Assembly (NCBI RefSeq): GCF_014873755.1
Contig: NZ_JADBEG010000001.1
Span: forward strand, 9,460,501 to 9,524,500
Length of the DNA: 64,000 nucleotides
Direction of reading: 5' to 3'
Source of the DNA: Amycolatopsis lexingtonensis
GTDB taxonomy: Bacteria > Actinomycetota > Actinomycetes > Mycobacteriales > Pseudonocardiaceae
Program-made: the position numbers and the translations under genes
Part shown: positions 13,401 through 25,000 of the stretch, in pieces
Layout of the letters: the number at the start of each line of letters is the position of its first letter
Position numbering within the stretch: position 1 is the stretch's first letter
The notes under the pieces: generated by a model
Told to the model about the DNA's origin: nothing
Databases searched by the model: none
Seen by the model: only the letters and a program-made list of their open reading frames with translations

Positions 13401-16040
13401 CTGGCCCGGCGGTACGTCCGGGGTGGCGCGGTCGACTGGGTCGCCGGCTTCGGGCCCGGTGGCGGGCACGTCGACCTGCCGTCGTACGCCTTCCAGCGCG
13501 AGCGGTTCTGGCTGGCCGCCGCGCCGTCCGGCGACGTCACCTCGGCGGGCCTGGCCGCGACCGGCCACCCGCTGCTGGCAGCGGTCGTGCCGCTGGCGGA
13601 GGAGGACGGCGTCCTCGGCACGGCGCGGCTCTCGCCGCGGACGCACCCGTGGCTGGCCGACCACACCGTCGGCGGGACCACGCTGCTGCCGGGCACCGCG
13701 CTGCTGGAACTCGTCCTGCGGACCGCGGCCGAAGCCGGCTGCGACGTCGTCACGGAACTGACCCTGGAAGCGCCGCTCGTGCTGCCGGACCAGGGGGTTC
13801 AGGTGCAGGTCACGGTCGGCGCCCCCGATGCCGGGGCGCGGCCGGTGCGGGTCCACGCCCGCCGGGACGCCACCGAGCCGTGGACCCGGCACGCCGAAGG
13901 CACGGTCACCGAAGGCGCGAAACCGTTGGTGGCTTTGACGGAGTGGCCGCCCGCCGGGGCCGAGCCGGTCGCGGTCGACGACGTCTACCCGCGGTTCGCC
14001 GACGCCGGATTCGGCTACGGGCCGGCGTTCCAGGGCCTGCGGGCCGCTTGGGCGCGTGACGAAGAACTGTTCGCGGAGGTCGGGCTGTCCGACGTCCCGG
14101 CGGGGTTCCTGCTGCACCCGGCGCTGTTCGACGCGGCCCTGCACGCGGCGGCGCTGCGCGGCGACGGCACGGCTCAGCTGCCCTTCGCGTGGACCGGCGT
14201 GCACCTCGCGGCGACCGGGGCCACGAGCCTGCGGGTCCGGCTGACCCCGGTGCCCGAAGGGTTCGCGCTCGCGCTGGCCGACGGGACGGGCGCGCCGGTG
14301 GGCGTCGTCGACGCGCTGGCCCTGCGGCCGTTCTCGGCCGAAGGACTCGGCGTGCGTGACGCGATGTTCCGCGTCGACTGGGTCCCGGCCACCGGCACGC
14401 CGCTCACGCGTTGTGCGGTGCTCGGCGATGACCCCGACCTGGTCGCCGCGCTGGAGCGGTCCGGTGTCGAAGTCGTGGCGCAGGATTCGGCCGAAGTGGC
14501 GTACCTGCCCGTGCCGCGGGGTGCGGGTGCGGTTCCGGACGTGGTGCGGGAGATCGTCACGAGCGTGCTGGCCACCGTGCGGGAGTGGGTGGCCGGGGAC
14601 GGGCCGCGGCTGGTCGTCGTGACCCGGGGCGCGGTCGCCACGCGGCCCGGCGAGGACGTGCCGGACCTGGCCGCGGCCGCGGTGTGGGGCCTGCTGCGGT
14701 CCGCGCAGGCCGAGCACCCGGACCGGTTCGCGCTGCTCGACCTCGACGGCCCGGCCGCCGTGCCGGTCCTGACCGAGGAACCGCAGGCGGCGGTCCGCGA
14801 AGGCGCTCTCCTGGTGCCGCGGCTGGCCCGGGTCCGTCCGACGGACGGTGCGGCCCCGGCGGTCGCGGGGAAGGTGCTGGTCACCGGCGGGACGGGGGCG
14901 CTCGGCGCGGCCGTCGCCCGCCACCTGGCCACGCGGGGTGCCGGGCACCTGGTGCTGGTCAGCCGCCGCGGCGAGGCCGCGCCGGGAGCGGCCGAACTGG
15001 CCGCTGACCTGCGCGCACTCGGCGCGGACGTCACGCTCGCCGCGTGCGACCTCGCCGACCGGGACGCGGTGGCCGCGCTGCTCGCCGAGCATCCGGTCAC
15101 GGCGGTGGTGCACGCCGCCGGCGTGCTCGCGGACGGCGTCGTCGAGACCCTCACGCCGAAGCAGGTCGAGACCGTGCTGCAGGCCAAGGCCGACGCCGCC
15201 TGGCACCTGCACGAACTGGCCGGCGACGTCACCGAGTTCGTGCTGTTCTCCTCGGCCGCGGGCACCCTCGGCACGCCGGGGCAGGCCAACTACGCGGCCG
15301 CGAACGCGTTCCTCGACGCGCTCGCCGCCCACCGCCGCGCGGCGGGCCGGCCCGCGCAGTCCCTCGCTTGGGGGCTGTGGGCCGGCGGCATGGGCGACGG
15401 CGAACGCCGGGGCGGCGTCACCGCACTGTCCACTGAGGACGGACTTGCGCTGTTCGACGCGGCCCGCGCGGACGGCTCGGCGACGCTGGTCCCGATGCGG
15501 CTCGACCTCACCGTGCGGGGCGAAGTGCCCGCGCTGCTGCGGGGTCTCGTCCGGCCCCCGGCCAGGACAGCCGCACCCGCGCAGCTGCGGGAACGGCTGG
15601 CCGCGGTGCCTGCGGCCGGGCGGCTCGACGTGCTCGTCGGGTTCGTCCGCGCCCAGGTGGCGGCCGTGCTCGGGCACGCCGACCCGGACGCCGTCCCGGC
15701 CCGGCAGGCGTTCCGCGACCTCGGCTTCGACTCGCTCACCGCGGTCGAGCTGCGCAACCGGATCGGCGCCGAAACCGGCCTGCGGCTGCCGCCGACGCTG
15801 GTGTTCAGCTACCCGGACGCGACCGCGCTCGCCACGCACCTGGAAGCCGAGCTGCACGTCGAACCCGACCTCGCCGCCGTGCTCGCGGCGATCCCGGTGG
15901 ACCGGCTGCGCGAAGCCGGGCTGCTCGACGCGCTGCTGCGGCTGGCCGGCCCGGACACCGGGCCCGCCGAACCCGCCGAAGCCTCGATCGACGCCATGGA
16001 CGTGGACGACCTCGTCTCCCTGGCCCTCGATCTTCCCTGA
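1404..16040 (+). CDS. Type I modular PKS, three modules (M1-M3)
   Basis: This is a 4878-residue polyketide synthase carrying three complete KS-AT-DH-KR-ACP modules. All three ATs are malonyl-type, so it should build three successive C=C bonds. I start it at GTG 1404 because GGGGAG lies 6 nt upstream, only 2 nt separate it from the previous stop, and the product then begins with the coiled-coil docking helix [20 protein letters not shown]. The longer open frame from 1302 overlaps the previous gene and adds an arginine-rich shadow sequence. The C-terminus ([18 protein letters not shown] then [16 protein letters not shown]) belongs to a different docking class from the other proteins here. The M2 KS-AT linker contains an 84-bp palindromic repeat. 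No ER is present. It acts in the cytoplasm as part of the assembly line. Confidence 0.97.
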   Translation: MSNEDRLVEYLRRVTAELQQTRTRLQEVESGEPEPIAVVGMSCRYPGGVASPDDLWDLVRDGRDAVAPFPADRGWDLAALSDPDGRGTSHANAGGFLDDVAGFDADFFGISPRAALAMDPQQRLLLESAWALFEDAGVDPAALRGGRTGVFVGASSSGYGSGWSVAPEGLEGHLLTGNAGSVISGRLAYQFGLEGPAVTVDTACSSSLVALHLAAQALRAGECSLALAGGVMVLASPTLFVEFSRQRGLAADGRCKSFAAAADGTGWAEGVGLLLLERLSDARRNGHEVLAVVRGSAVNQDGASSGLTAPNGPSQQRVIRDALAGARLAPSDVDAVEAHGTGTRLGDPIEAQAVLATYGRDRPHPLWLGSLKSNIGHAQSAAGVGGVIKMIQALRHGVLPKTLHVDEPTPHVDWAAGNVRLLTETQPWPETGRPRRAGVSSFGMSGTNAHVILEQAPDAVPAALTTLPVTPVLLSARTASALREQATQLSTVDVELSELAAALATRGGLDHRAAVVAADRDAMLTALREFDVIQGEPGGKTAFLFTGQGSQRAGMGRELYEAFPAYATAFDAVCAHLDPRVRELSGSAETELAQQAIFALEVALYRLLKSWGVRPDLLLGHSVGEIAAAHVAGVLTLEDACALVTARGRLMQSLPEGGAMIAVQASEKDIQLPEGVSLAAVNGPDSVVLSGEETAVTEYAAKFAKTKRLKTSHAFHSALMEPMLAEFRTVLDRLSFATPAIPLVSTVEQDAAWDADYWVRQVRQPVRFHDGVERLRAQGVTVFAELGPAAVLAPLTDGAVPLLRADRPEAATLIRGLSTLHVRGTAVDWPAFFGGARRLPLPHYPFEHTRFWLDAPAATGDVTAAGLTHPDHPLLGAALALADGDGFLCTGLLSPRSHPWLADHVVLGSTLVPGTAFVELALRAAEQAGCDGIGELTLETPLTLPDAGVEIQITVSATRALRIYSRPAGAAFDEPWTRHASGTLTSGNRLAAVAAEWPPADAEPVDVDDLYARFGDRGFGYGPAFQGLRAAWRRGGDVFAEVALPLDNAGKFALHPALLDSALHAMALGVLPDTGAGRVPFSWTGVTVSGRGRSALRVRLSATGPETITLVATDEAGEPVVAVEALTVRPVAVPRQSLFALDWPQLPPGGTAEDIRPVFLTVDAGTDPAAVHAATARVLAELQDWLAADPAPDERLVVVTRGEGTDLAGAAVGGLVRAAQAEHPDRFLLVETDDVEGLTRFPAGEPQFAVRNGRVFVPRLTRAAAPAAEFPSWDTVLITGGTGALGTALARHLLERGVGRVVVAGRRGPDAPGAAALTGLGAEVVACDFTDRDAVSALLGSLPGLDAVVHAAGVLDDGILTSLTPERFEAVLRPKVDAAWLLHELAPDAHLVLFSSVAGVFGAAGQANYAAANAYLDALAEHRRSAGLPGTSMAWGAWETGMADGRDGLSIEDGLALFDAALAADRAVSLPVQLDLAAFRGGPVPALLRGLVRTPARRARPVSSFGDRLAAAPAAERETLLLDLVRTEAAAVLGHEPGARVAATRAFSDLGFDSLTAVELRNRLAEATGLRLSSTLVFDHPGADALAAYLGAELLGTSVSEVAATVVRADEPIAIVGMSCRYPGGVGSPDDLWQLVAQGRDGIGEFPGDRGWSVEHSTEPERPGTTYTREGGFLYDAAEFDAALFGISPREAVAMDPQQRLLLETSWEAFEHAGIAPDALRGSRTGVFAGLMYHDYGARLTTAPADVEGFLGIGNSGSVLSGRVAYSFGLEGPAVTVDTACSSSLVALHLAAQALRSGECSLALAGGVTVMATPATFVEFSRQRGLAADGRCKSFAAAADGTGWGEGAGVLVLERLSDARRNGHRVLAVVRGSAVNSDGASNGLTAPNGPSQQRVIRAALATAGLTPSDVDAVEAHGTGTRLGDPIEAQAVLATYGRDRAEPLWLGSIKSNIGHTQAAAGVAGVIKMVQALRHGMLPKTLHVDEPTPHVEWTDGDVRLLTDSVPWPASGRVRRAGVSSFGISGTNAHVILEEYPNVALGASDAPNATLGASSAPNATLGRLGLAVPWVLSAKSPSALREQARRLLAAPEQPVAAVGRTLATGRATLDHRAAVVGADRGELLRGLEAVAAGSSAPGTYVGQAASGKLAFLFTGQGSQRPGMGRELYETFPVYAAAFDAACAYLDPRVKELSGAPDTDLAQQGIFALEVALFRLLESWGVRPDVVIGHSVGEIAAAHVAGVLSLEDAATLVAARGRLMQALPEGGVMIAVQASEKDIELPDGVSLAAVNGPDSVVLSGEEAAVVEYAAKFETTKRLNTSHAFHSALMEPMLDEFAAAIDGLTVAEPVIPWVSTVESGPDYWVRQVRECVRFADAVAATDAGTFVEIGPDAVLSAMVDGAIPVLRNGHGEVRTTMAALARLHVQGVSPRWSAVFGESTPVDLPAYAFEHTRYWLDAGPAAGDVTALGQSAPGHPLLGAAVELPDAGTVFTGSLSARTTPWLAEHEVLGTPLLPGAAFAELALRAGAELGCPVVEELTLGAPLVLRGDVALRVTVGADRGVTIHSRPSDADTWTLHATGKVSAAAPEAEDLTEWPPEGAVAVDDLYDRAAEQGFGYGPAFQGLRAAWRDGETVYAEVALPEGYASEEYGLHPALLDAALHGLGLGGFVDGPHLPFSWTGVSLTASGAAALRVRVRRAGQDAVALTLADETGRAVASVRSLALRPVSAAQVTPAQSVYRLDWVPADVIEPTPVVAVEWESCGLADAVTNALELVRNWLADERSATARLVVVTRGAVATRPGEDVTDLTAAAARGLLRTAQQEHPGRFVLADLGPDDDLPALPDEPEAAVRDGRVLVPRLARAEAAGEPVTIAEPDGTVLITGGTGALGAAVARRLAAQGAGHLVLTSRRGLDAPGAKDLVAELEAGGAKVTVAACDVADRDALAELVRELPPTAVVHAAGVLDDGLLDAQDAARLAAVLGPKADAARHLHELVPDAHLVLFSSVAGAFGSAGQAGYAAANAYLDALAAHRAAHGLPGRALAWGPWLDGGMAAELAAAERRRIERSGLRPIDTETGLALFDTAFAHAEPVLWPVLLDHAGLRAQGEHLPAILRGLVRVPVRRAASAPRTENLLEVVRAEASAVLGHASAAAVEPGQAFSDLGFDSLTAVELRNRLDTVTGLRLAATVVFDYATPAALAAHLEAELTGERADTSAPVLAAVDEPIAIVGMSCRYPGGIASPDDLWRLVLDGRDGIGEFPADRGWDVDYDPDPERTGTTYTREGGFLYDAAEFDAAFFGISPREALAMDPQQRLLLETSWEAFESAGIDPGVLRGSRTGVFAGQMYHDYGARLTSVPEGVEGFVGIGNSGSVLSGRVAYSFGLEGPAVTVDTACSSSLVTLHLAAQALRSGECSLALAGGVTVMATPATFVEFSRQRGLAPDGRCKPFAAAADGTGWSEGVGVLVLERLSDARRNGHRVLAVVRGSAVNSDGASNGLTAPNGPSQQRVIRAALAAAGLEPSDVDVVEAHGTGTRLGDPIEAQAVLATYGQDRETPLWLGSIKSNLGHTQAAAGVAGVIKMVQALRHGVLPKTLHVDEPTPHVDWTTGAVRLLTEPVEGPVRRAAVSSFGISGTNAHVILEAAPAPAEAAVPAHPCPPVVLTAKSPAALRAQATRLRAHLAGHPLPAVAHALVTTRTQHAHRAVVVGDVPAGLAALGRGEPGVVTGSVVPDGRTAFLFTGQGSQRPGMGRELYDAFPVYAAAFDAVCAYLDPRVEELPGAADTDLAQQGIFALEVALFRLLESWGVHPDVVVGHSVGEIAAAHVAGILTLEDAATLVAARGRLMQALPEGGVMIAVQASEKDIQLPDGVSLAAVNGPDSVVLSGEEAAVTEYAAKFEKTKRLNTSHAFHSALMEPMLDEFRAIVEGLAFAEPVIPIVSTVEEGDPATAEHWVRQVREPVRFHDALRATGATDFLELGPDGVLSALVDDGEAVPAMRAGHPEVETLLTALARRYVRGGAVDWVAGFGPGGGHVDLPSYAFQRERFWLAAAPSGDVTSAGLAATGHPLLAAVVPLAEEDGVLGTARLSPRTHPWLADHTVGGTTLLPGTALLELVLRTAAEAGCDVVTELTLEAPLVLPDQGVQVQVTVGAPDAGARPVRVHARRDATEPWTRHAEGTVTEGAKPLVALTEWPPAGAEPVAVDDVYPRFADAGFGYGPAFQGLRAAWARDEELFAEVGLSDVPAGFLLHPALFDAALHAAALRGDGTAQLPFAWTGVHLAATGATSLRVRLTPVPEGFALALADGTGAPVGVVDALALRPFSAEGLGVRDAMFRVDWVPATGTPLTRCAVLGDDPDLVAALERSGVEVVAQDSAEVAYLPVPRGAGAVPDVVREIVTSVLATVREWVAGDGPRLVVVTRGAVATRPGEDVPDLAAAAVWGLLRSAQAEHPDRFALLDLDGPAAVPVLTEEPQAAVREGALLVPRLARVRPTDGAAPAVAGKVLVTGGTGALGAAVARHLATRGAGHLVLVSRRGEAAPGAAELAADLRALGADVTLAACDLADRDAVAALLAEHPVTAVVHAAGVLADGVVETLTPKQVETVLQAKADAAWHLHELAGDVTEFVLFSSAAGTLGTPGQANYAAANAFLDALAAHRRAAGRPAQSLAWGLWAGGMGDGERRGGVTALSTEDGLALFDAARADGSATLVPMRLDLTVRGEVPALLRGLVRPPARTAAPAQLRERLAAVPAAGRLDVLVGFVRAQVAAVLGHADPDAVPARQAFRDLGFDSLTAVELRNRIGAETGLRLPPTLVFSYPDATALATHLEAELHVEPDLAAVLAAIPVDRLREAGLLDALLRLAGPDTGPAEPAEASIDAMDVDDLVSLALDLP
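1503..6150 (+). other. PKS module M1: KS-AT(malonyl)-DH-KR-ACP
   Basis: KS begins at [10 protein letters not shown], with active-site Cys codon 2013 (DTACSSS). AT runs from about 3027 to 3880, with GHSVG Ser codon 3267 and HAFH at 3540, a malonyl signature. DH has the HxxxGxxxxP motif starting at His codon 4113 and the catalytic Asp at 4581 ([10 protein letters not shown]). KR starts near 5226, with LDD at 5466-5474 (B-type) and Tyr codon 5628. ACP Ser codon is 6063. All catalytic residues are present, so a trans double bond is expected (inference). Confidence 0.92.
6234..10985 (+). other. PKS module M2: KS-AT(malonyl)-DH-KR-ACP
   Basis: KS Cys codon is 6744. The KS-AT linker carries the 84-bp repeat (7502-7585). 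AT has GHSVG Ser codon 8082 and HAFH at 8355 (malonyl). DH His codon is 8904 and Asp codon 9357. KR starts near 10014, with LDD at 10272-10280 and Tyr codon 10434. ACP Ser codon is 10878. The AT is nearly identical to that of M9 over most of its length. B-type KR plus DH predicts an alkene. Confidence 0.92.
7502..7585 (+). repeat. 84-bp palindromic repeat, site 1 (M2 KS-AT linker)
   Basis: The copy starts CCCCAATGTGGCGTTGGGTG, then shows two inverted copies of that arm (CGCACCGAACGCCACATTGG and CGCACCCAACGCCACATTGG) and ends GGGGCGCTT. It is exactly 28 codons long and reads [16 protein letters not shown] then [12 protein letters not shown] in the PKS frame. It sits directly after the KS end motif NAHVILE. 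All three forward frames are open through it. Confidence 0.9.
11049..15850 (+). other. PKS module M3: KS-AT(malonyl)-DH-KR-ACP
   Basis: KS Cys codon is 11559. AT has GHSVG Ser codon 12819 and HAFH at 13092 (malonyl). DH His codon is 13662 ([10 protein letters not shown]) and Asp codon 14130, in [12 protein letters not shown] starts near 14871, with LAD at 15126-15134 keeping the B-type Asp, and Tyr codon 15291. ACP Ser codon is 15732. Third of three consecutive malonyl DH-KR modules. Confidence 0.92.
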
Positions 16041-16069
16041 CCAGAACGAAACCGCGGAGACCGACCACC

Positions 16070-19000
16070 ATGGCCACAGCACCGGACAAGATCGTCGAAG
16101 CCCTGCGCGCGTCGCTCAAGGAGAGCGACCGGCTGCGGGAACTCAACCGGCGGCTCGAAGCGGCGGCGGGCGAGCCGATCGCCGTCATCGGGATGAGCTG
16201 CCGCTACCCCGGCGGCGCCGGGTCCCCCGAGGAACTTTGGGACCTCGTCGCCCGCGGCGGCGACGCCGTCACCGGCTTCCCCGCCCGCCGCGGCTGGGAC
16301 CTCGAGGGGCTCTACGACCCGGACCCGGACGAGCCGGGCAAGGTCTACACCCGCGAAGGCGGTTTCCTGCACGACGCCGACCACTTCGACCCGGCGTTCT
16401 TCGGGATCAGCCCGCGCGACGCCCTCGCCATCGACCCGCAGCAGCGGCTGCTGCTGGAGGTGTCGCACGAGGCGTTCGAGCGGGCCGGGCTGACCGCGGA
16501 CGCGCTGCGCGGCAGCCGCACCGGCGTGTTCGCCGGCGTGATGTACAACGACTACGCGGGCCGGATGTACCAGGTCCCGGAGGGCTTCGAGGGCCTGCTC
16601 GGCAACGGCAGCGCGGGCAGCGTCGCCTCCGGGCGGCTCGCCTACACCTTCGGGCTCGAAGGGCCCGCGGTCACCGTCGACACGGCGTGCTCGTCGTCCC
16701 TCGTCGCCGTCCACCTCGCCGCGCAAGCCCTGCGGCAGGGGGATTGCAGCCTCGCGCTCGCCGGGGGTGTGGCCGTGATGGCGACGCCGTCCGCGCTGAT
16801 CGAGTTCAGCCGGCAGCGGGCTCTCGCACCGGACGGCCGCTGCAAGGCGTTCGCGGCGGCCGCCGACGGCACCAGCTGGGCCGAGGGTGCCGGAGTCCTG
16901 CTCCTGGAACGGCTTTCCGACGCCGAGCGGCTCGGCCACCCGATCCTGGCCGTCGTCCGCGGTACCGCGGTGAACCAGGACGGCGCGTCCAACGGCATGA
17001 CCGCGCCCAACGGCCTCGCGCAGCAGCGCGTGATCCGCGCGGCGCTGGTCAACGCGGGACTCACGGCGTCCGAAGTGGACGCCGTCGAGGCGCACGGCAC
17101 CGGGACGTCCCTGGGTGACCCGATCGAAGCCGAGGCGCTGCTGGCGACGTACGGCCAGGACCGGGAGCGGCCGCTGTGGCTGGGGTCGCTGAAGTCGAAC
17201 ATCGGGCACACGCAGGCCGCCGCCGGGGTCGGCGGGATGATCAAGATGATCCAGGCGATGCGGCACGGCGTGCTGCCGAAGACGCTGCACGTCGACGCGC
17301 CGTCGCCGCACGTCGACTGGACGGCCGGGGCGGTCGAGCTGCTCACCGAGCCGGTGGCGTGGCCGGAGACCGGCGCGGTCCGGCGAGCGGGTGTCTCGTC
17401 GTTCGGCGTGAGCGGTACGAACGCGCACGTCATCCTGGAGTCGCCAAAGCGCCCCAATGTGGCGTTGGGTGCATCTGACGCACCGAACGCCACATTGGGT
17501 GCGCTGGACGCACCGAACGCCACATTGGGGCGCTTGGTGCCTTGGGTGCTCTCCGCGCGCAGTGAACCGGCGTTGCGGGCGCAGGCGCGGAACTTGCTGA
17601 GCCTGGTGGACGGCGACCCGGCCGCTGTCGGGGCCGCGCTCGTGCGGACGCGGCAGGTGTACGAGCACCGGGCCGTCGTCGCCGGGGACCTGCGGGCCGG
17701 GCTGACCGAGCTGGCCGAGCAGGGCGTCGGGGCCGAAGTCGCGCGGGGGACGCGGCGGGCCGTGTTCGTCTTCCCCGGGCAGGGTTCGCAGTGGGCGGGG
17801 ATGGGGCGCGAGCTGCTGGCCACCGAACCGGTGTTCGCCGCCCGGATGGCGGAGTGCGCGGCCGCCTTGAAGCCTTTTGTGGATTGGGACCTGTTCGACG
17901 TCCTCGACGGTGACCTCGAACGCGTCGACGTCGTGCAGCCCGCCCTGTGGGCCGTGATGGTTTCGCTCGCCGAAGTCTGGCGCTCTCAAGGCGTCGAGCC
18001 CGCCGCCGTGATCGGGCACTCCCAGGGAGAGATCGCGGCCGCGGTGGTCGCGGGTGGACTGTCGCTTGAGGACGGTGCCCGCGTCGTTGCGCTGCGGAGC
18101 AAGGCGATCCTGCGGTTGTCGGGTCTCGGGGGCATGGTGTCGCTCACCGTTCCCGTGGAGCGCGCGCGTGAGCTGATCGCGCCGTGGGACGAGCAGCTGT
18201 CGATCGCCGCGGTCAACGGGCCGTCCTCGGTGGTGGTCTCCGGTGACGCGGGCGCCCTCGACGAGCTGCTGGCCCAGGACCTCCCGGCCAAGCGGATCGC
18301 CGTCGACTACGCGTCCCACTCCGCCCACGTCGAGGCCATCGAGGCCGAGCTGCTCGAAGTGCTGGCCCCGATCCGCCCGCGCACCGGCGAGGTCCCGTTC
18401 CACTCCACCGTCACCGGCGAACTGCTCGACACCGCCGCGCTCGACGCCGCCTACTGGTACCGCAACCTGCGTCAGACCGTCCACTTCGACCGGACCGTGC
18501 GCGGCTTCGGCGGCAAGCCGGTGTTCGTCGAGTGCAGCCCGCACCCGGTGCTCGTCCCCGGCCTCGACGAAGCGGGCGTCGGCACCCTCCGCCGCGGCGA
18601 CGGCGGCCGCGTCCGGCTGCTCACCTCGCTCGGCACCGCCTTCGGCCACGGCGTCGACGTCGACTGGGCGCGCGAGTTCGACGGCGTCGACGCGACCGGC
18701 GTCGAGCTGCCCACCTACCCGTTCCAGCGCACGCCGTTCTGGCTCGACGCCCCGGCGGTCACCGGCGACGTCGCCGGGCTCGGCTCGGCCGGGCACCCGC
18801 TGCTCGGCGCGGTCGTCGCGCTCGCCGACGGGGACGGCTACCTCTTCACCGGCCGGCTTTCGGTGCGGTCGCACCCGTGGCTGGCCGACCACGTCGTCCG
18901 CGGCTCGGTCGTGCTGCCCGGCACCGCGCTGCTCGAACTCGCCGCGCGAGCCGCGCAGGAGACCGGTACCCGGGTCGTCGAGGACCTCGTCATGGAGGCG

Positions 19001-22000
19001 CCGCTGGTGCTGCCCGAGCAGGGCGCCCTCGAGGTCCAGGTCTCGGTCGGCGCGCCCGACGGCACCGGACGGCGCCCGGTCGGCGTCTTCAGCCGGGCCG
19101 GCGACGACGGCTGGGCCCGGCACGCGAGCGGCGTGCTCGGCGGCCCCGAACCGGCGGGCACGGACCTGCTGACCTGGCCGCCCACCGGCGCCGAAGCCCT
19201 CGACGTCGACGGCCTCCACGACCGGTTCGCCGCCCAGGGCTTCGCCTACGGCCCGGCGTTCCGCGGGCTGCGCGCGGCCTGGCAGCTCGGTGAAGAGATC
19301 TACGCCGAAGTCGCGCTCCCGGCCGACCTCGCGCCCGAGGCGGCCCGGTTCGGGCTGCACCCCGCCCTGCTCGACTCGGCCCTGCAGGCCGCGGCCCTCG
19401 GTGGCGGCGAGCGAGCGCTGATGCCGTTCGCGTGGTCCGGTGCGGTTCTGCGTTCGGGCGGTCCGGCCACCCTGCGCGTCCGGCTCCGGCCCGCCGGTGA
19501 CGACGCCGTGGCCCTCGACATCGCGGACGGCGCCGGGATCGCCGTGGCCACCGTGTCGTCCCTGGTCCTGCGGCCCCTCGCCGCACAGCAACTCGTCGCC
19601 GACTCGCTGTTCCGTCCGGAGTGGACGCCGGTCGCGGTGCCGTCCGATGTGGACGCCGACCTGACGCTGGTGCACGTCACCGGCGATCCGGCCGACGTCG
19701 GCGGGAGCGTCCGGCGCGTCCTGGCCGATGCGCTCGAGACGATCCAGGCGAACCTGGACGGCGACGGCCGCCTGGTGTTCGTCACCCGGGGTGCGACGAC
19801 CGGGGAAGACCCCGCGGCCGCGGCCGTCTGGGGGCTGGTCCGCTCGGTCCGCGCCGAGCACCCGGACCGGTTCCTGCTCGCGGACACCGACACCGACGAC
19901 GTCAGCCCGCTCCTCGCCGTGCTCGCCGCGGGGGAGGAGCCCGAGGCCGCCTTGCGTGACGGCGTGGTTCTCGTGCCGCGGCTGGTCCGCGCCGAGCAGC
20001 CGGACGCCGAGGCCGTCCCCGCCTTCGACGTCAGCGGCACGGTCCTGATCACCGGCGGTACCGGCGCGCTCGGCTCGCTGCTGGCCCGGCACCTGGTCAC
20101 CGCGTACGGTGCCCGCCACCTGCTGCTGACCAGCCGCACCGGCGCGGTGAACCCCGACCTCGATGACCTCGACGCGGACGTCCGAATCGTCCAATGCGAC
20201 GTCGCCGACCGCGCCCAGCTCGCCGCAGTCCTGGCGGACGAGCACGTCACCGCCGTCGTGCACGCCGCGGGCGCGCTCGCCGACGGCGTCGTGGAATCGC
20301 TGACCACGGCGGACTTCGAAAAGGTCCTGCGGCCCAAGGTCGATGCTGCCCTCGCCCTGGACGACCTCGTCGACGCCCCGGCGTTCGTGCTGTTCTCCTC
20401 GGCGACCGGCACGCTCGGCAGCGCCGGGCAGGCCGCCTACGCCGCCGCGAACGCGGTCCTCGACGCCCTCGCGCGGCGACGGCCGGGCGCGCAGTCGCTG
20501 GCCTGGGGCCTGTGGGCGCGCAGCGGCGGCATGACCGGCGCGATGACCGACCTCGACCGGCGGCGGATGACCCGCGCCGGCTTCCCGCCGCTGGCCGACG
20601 AACAGGGCCTCGCGCTGTTCGACACCGCCCGCACGCTGGCCGACGCGGTGCTCGTGCCGGTCAAGCTGAACGTCGCCGCGCTGCGCGACCAGCCGGTGCC
20701 GCCGGTGCTGCACAAGCTGGTCCCCGCGCGGGCGGCCGCGGTCGACCCCGGCCTGCGGTCGAGGCTGGCGGGCCTCGACGACGCCGGGCGCGAGCGCCTG
20801 CTGACCGAGATCGTCCGCACGCAGGTGGCCGTGGTGCTCGGCCACGCCGATGTGTCCACTGTGGATACCTCGATGGCGTTCCGGGACCTGGGGTTCGACT
20901 CGCTGACCGCGGTCGACCTGCGTAACCGGCTCTCGGCCGCGACCGGGCTGCGGCTGCCGGCCGCGCTCGTGTTCGACCACCCGACGCCGGCCGCGCTCGC
21001 CGCGTTCCTGCGGACCGAACTCGGCGGCGCCTCGGCCGTTCGTGAGACGGCCGCCGTGGCCACAGAGTCGTCTTCGGACGAGCCGATCGCGATCGTCGGG
21101 ATGAGCTGCCGGTTCCCCGGCGGGGTGACCTCGCCGGAGGACCTTTGGCGGCTGCTGGACGACGGCGTCGACGCCATCGGCGAGTTCCCGGCCGATCGCG
21201 GCTGGGACGTCGAGGCGCTGTACGACCCCGAGCCCCAGCCCGGCAAGACCTACGTCCGCGCGGGCGGGTTCCTCGACGGCGCCGCCGACTTCGACCCCGG
21301 GTTCTTCGGCATCTCGCCGCGGGAAGCCCTCGCCATGGACCCGCAGCACCGCCTGCTGCTGGAAGCGGCGTGGGAGGCGTTCGAGCGGGCCGGCATCGAC
21401 CCCGGCACGCTGCGCGGCAGCCGCACCGGCGTGTTCGCCGGGCTGATGTACCACGACTACGGCCCCCTCCTGTCCGACGGCGCCGACGACGTCGAGGGCT
21501 TCCTCGGCGTCGGCAACTCCGGCAGTGTCGCCTCGGGCCGGATCGCCTACACGTTCGGCCTCGAAGGCCCGGCGGTCACGGTCGACACGGCGTGCTCGTC
21601 GTCGCTGGTCGGGCTGCACCTGGCCGTCCAGTCCCTGCGTTCGGGCGAGTGCACGATGGCGCTGGCGGGCGGTGCGACCGTGATGGCCACGCCCGGCACG
21701 TTCGTCGAGTTCTCGCACCAGCGCGGGCTTTCGCGGGACGGGCGCTGCAAGGCGTTCTCGGCCGACGCGGACGGTGCCGGCTGGGCCGAGGGCGTCGGCA
21801 TGCTTTTGGTGGAAAGGCTTTCCGACGCGCGGCGGCTCGGGCACCCGGTGCTCGCGGTCGTGCGCGGGACCGCGGTGAACCAGGACGGCGCGTCCAACGG
21901 GCTCACCGCGCCCAACGGTCCTTCGCAGCAGCGCGTGATCCGGGCCGCGCTGGCGAACGCGGGCCTGCGGCCGTCCGATGTGGACGTCGTCGAGGCGCAC

Positions 22001-25000
22001 GGGACCGGGACGTCCCTGGGTGACCCGATCGAAGCCGACGCGCTGCTGGCGACGTACGGCCAGGACCGCGCGCACCCGTTGCTGCTCGGGTCGGTCAAGT
22101 CGAACATCGGCCACGCGCAGGCCGCCGCCGGGGTCGCCGGCGTCGTCAAGATGGTGCTCGCGCTCGGCCACGACACGGTGCCGCGCACCCTGCACGCGTC
22201 GACGCCGACCCCGCACGTCGACTGGTCGTCCGGCGCGATCCGGCTCCTCGCGGAGCCCGAACCGTGGCCGTCGACGGGCCGGCCGCGGCGGGCGGCGGTG
22301 TCGTCGTTCGGGATCAGCGGGACCAACGCGCACGTGATCCTCGAAGCGGCTCCCGCGGTGGAGCAGGCTGCGGTCGAGCGGGTGGTGCCGCCGGTGGTGC
22401 CGTGGGTGTTCTCGGCCCGGTCCGCGGAAGCGGTGCGGGCCCAGGCCGCGCTTGTCGACGGCGACCCGCTGGACGTCGGGTTCTCCCTGGTCACCACCCG
22501 GGCGCTGTTCGAGCACCGCACGGTCGTCCTCGACGGCGACGCGATCACCGGGGTGGCCCGGCCGGGGCGCCGGGTGGTGTTCGTGTTCCCGGGGCAGGGT
22601 TCTCAGTGGACCGGGATGGGCCGGGAGCTGCTCGGTTCGTCGCCGGTGTTCGCGGCGCGGATGGCCGAGTGCGCGGCGGCGCTGGAGCCCTTTGTGGACT
22701 GGAAGCTCCTGGACGCGCTCGACGGTGATCTGGAGCGGGTCGACGTCGTGCAGCCGGTGCTGTGGGCGGTGATGGTCTCGCTGGCCGAGGTCTGGCGCTC
22801 ATACGGCGTCGAACCCGACGCGGTCGTGGGGCACTCACAGGGTGAGATCGCGGCTGCGGTGGTCGCGGGTGGACTGTCTCTTGAGGACGGTGCACGCGTG
22901 GTCGCGCTGCGGAGCAAGGCGATCCTGCGGCTGTCGGGCCTGGGCGGCATGGTGTCGTTGGCCGCGCCGGTCGAGCGCGCTCGTGAGCTGATCGCGCCAT
23001 GGGACGGGCGGATTTCGGTGGCGGCGGTGAACGGCCCGTCGTCGGTCGTGGTGTCGGGTGAGGCGTCGGCGCTCGACGAGTTGCTGGCTTCGGCGGACGT
23101 GCGGGCGCGGCGGATCGCTGTTGATTACGCGTCGCACTCGGCGCAGGTCGAGATGCTGGCGGATGAGCTGATGTCGGTGCTGGCCGAGGTGAAGCCGCGG
23201 TCCGGGCGAATCCCGTTCGTGTCCGCGGTGACGGGTGAGGTGCTGGACACCGCCGGGCTGGACGCGGCCTACTGGTACCGCAACCTGCGTGAACCCGTCC
23301 GGTTCGACCAGGCCATCGGCGGGTTGCTGGATTCGGGGCACACGGCGTTCGTCGAATGCAGCGCGCACCCGGTGCTGACGGCGGGCGTCGAGGAGACGGC
23401 CGACGCTCGAGAGGTGGTGGCCACCGGCACCCTGCGCCGGGACGACGGCGGTGCCGACCGCCTCGCGCGGTCCCTCGCCGAAGCGTTCGTGGCCGGGGTC
23501 CCGGTCGACTGGACGGTCGTGTTCCGCGGGACCGGCGCGGCCCGGGTCGAGCTGTCGACTTATCCGTTCCGGCACCGGCGGTTCTGGCCGAGCGAGGCGG
23601 AACCGCGCTCGGCGAACCCGGTCGACGACCGGTTCTGGGACGCGCTGGAGCGCGCGGACCTGAGCGAACTCGGCGTCGGCGAGGAGCAGCGCGAAGCCCT
23701 GGACTCGGTGCTGCCGGTCCTGTCGTCCTGGCGGCGGCGCAGCCAGGAGAAGTCCACTGTGGACGGATGGCGGTACCGCGTCACCTGGCGTCCCCTGAGG
23801 CCCGCCGCGGCCAAGCTCACCGGCCGGTGGCTGCTGGTGGTTCCTGAGGACGGCGCCGATCCGCTCGAAACGTCCTTGGCGGCGCAGGGGGCCGACGTAG
23901 CACGGCTCGTCGTCGACCCCGCCGCCGACCGTGCGACGCTCGCGGGACTGCTCGGCGAACACCAGGACGTCACCGGAGTCCTTTCCCTGCTGGCCGCCGC
24001 GACCGGGCGGCACCCGGCCTACCCCGCCGTCCCGCTGGCGCACGCCGCCACCGTCACCCTCGTCCAGGCACTCGGGGACGCCGGTGTCGAGGCGCCGCTC
24101 TGGGTCGCCACCCGGGGCGCGCTGAGCACCGGCCCGGCCGACCCCGCCGTCGATCCGGAGCAGGCCCTGGTCTGGGGGCTCGGCCCGGTCGTCGGCCAGG
24201 AGCACCCCGGCCGCTGGGGTGGCCTGATCGACCTGCCGGCCACAGGGGACGCCGGCGACCGGGTCGCCGCCGTGCTGGCCGCGCCGGCCGGGGAAGACCA
24301 GCTGGCCGTCCGGGCGTCCGGCGTCCTGGCCCGGCGGCTGGCCCACGCCACCGACGGCGGGACCGCGAAGGCGTGGCGGCCGAGGGGAACCGTGCTCGTC
24401 ACCGGCGGCACCGGGGCGCTCGGCGCGCACGTCGCCCGGTGGCTCGCCCGCGGTGGTGCCGAACACGTCATCCTCACCGGACGCCGGGGCCTCGACGCTC
24501 CCGGTGCCCCCGAGCTGGTGGCCGAACTGGAACGACACTGCCGGGTCACGGTGTCCACTGTGGACCTCGCGGACCGGGCGGCGCTCGCGGCGCTGCTGGC
24601 CGACGTCCCGCTGACCGCCGTCGTCCACACCGCCGCCGCGCTCGACGACGCCCTCCTCGAGCAGCTCACCCTCGACCAGGTCGAGCACGTCCTGCGGGTC
24701 AAGGCCGAAGCCGCGGTCAACCTCCACGAGCTGACGCACGACCGCGACCTCGACGCCTTCGTCCTGTTCTCCTCCTTCGGCGGCATGTTCGGCGCCGCGG
24801 GTCAGGGGAACTACGCCCCCGGCAACGCCTTCGTCGACGCCCTCGCGCGCCGGCGGCGGGCCGAGGGGCTGCCCGCGACCGCCGTCGTCTGGGGGCACTG
24901 GGCCGCGGGTGGCATGGCCACCGGCGCCGTCGAGGAGCGCATGCTCTCCCGCGGGGTCCCGGCGATGGACCCGGACCTGGCGATCGCGGCACTGCAGCGT

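Noticed and set aside
23620..24380. Dehydratase domain in M5 (and in M6, 28110-28860)
   Set aside because: The AT-KR region has no HxxxGxxxxP motif and no HPALLDxALH motif; it matches only the KR structural subdomain.
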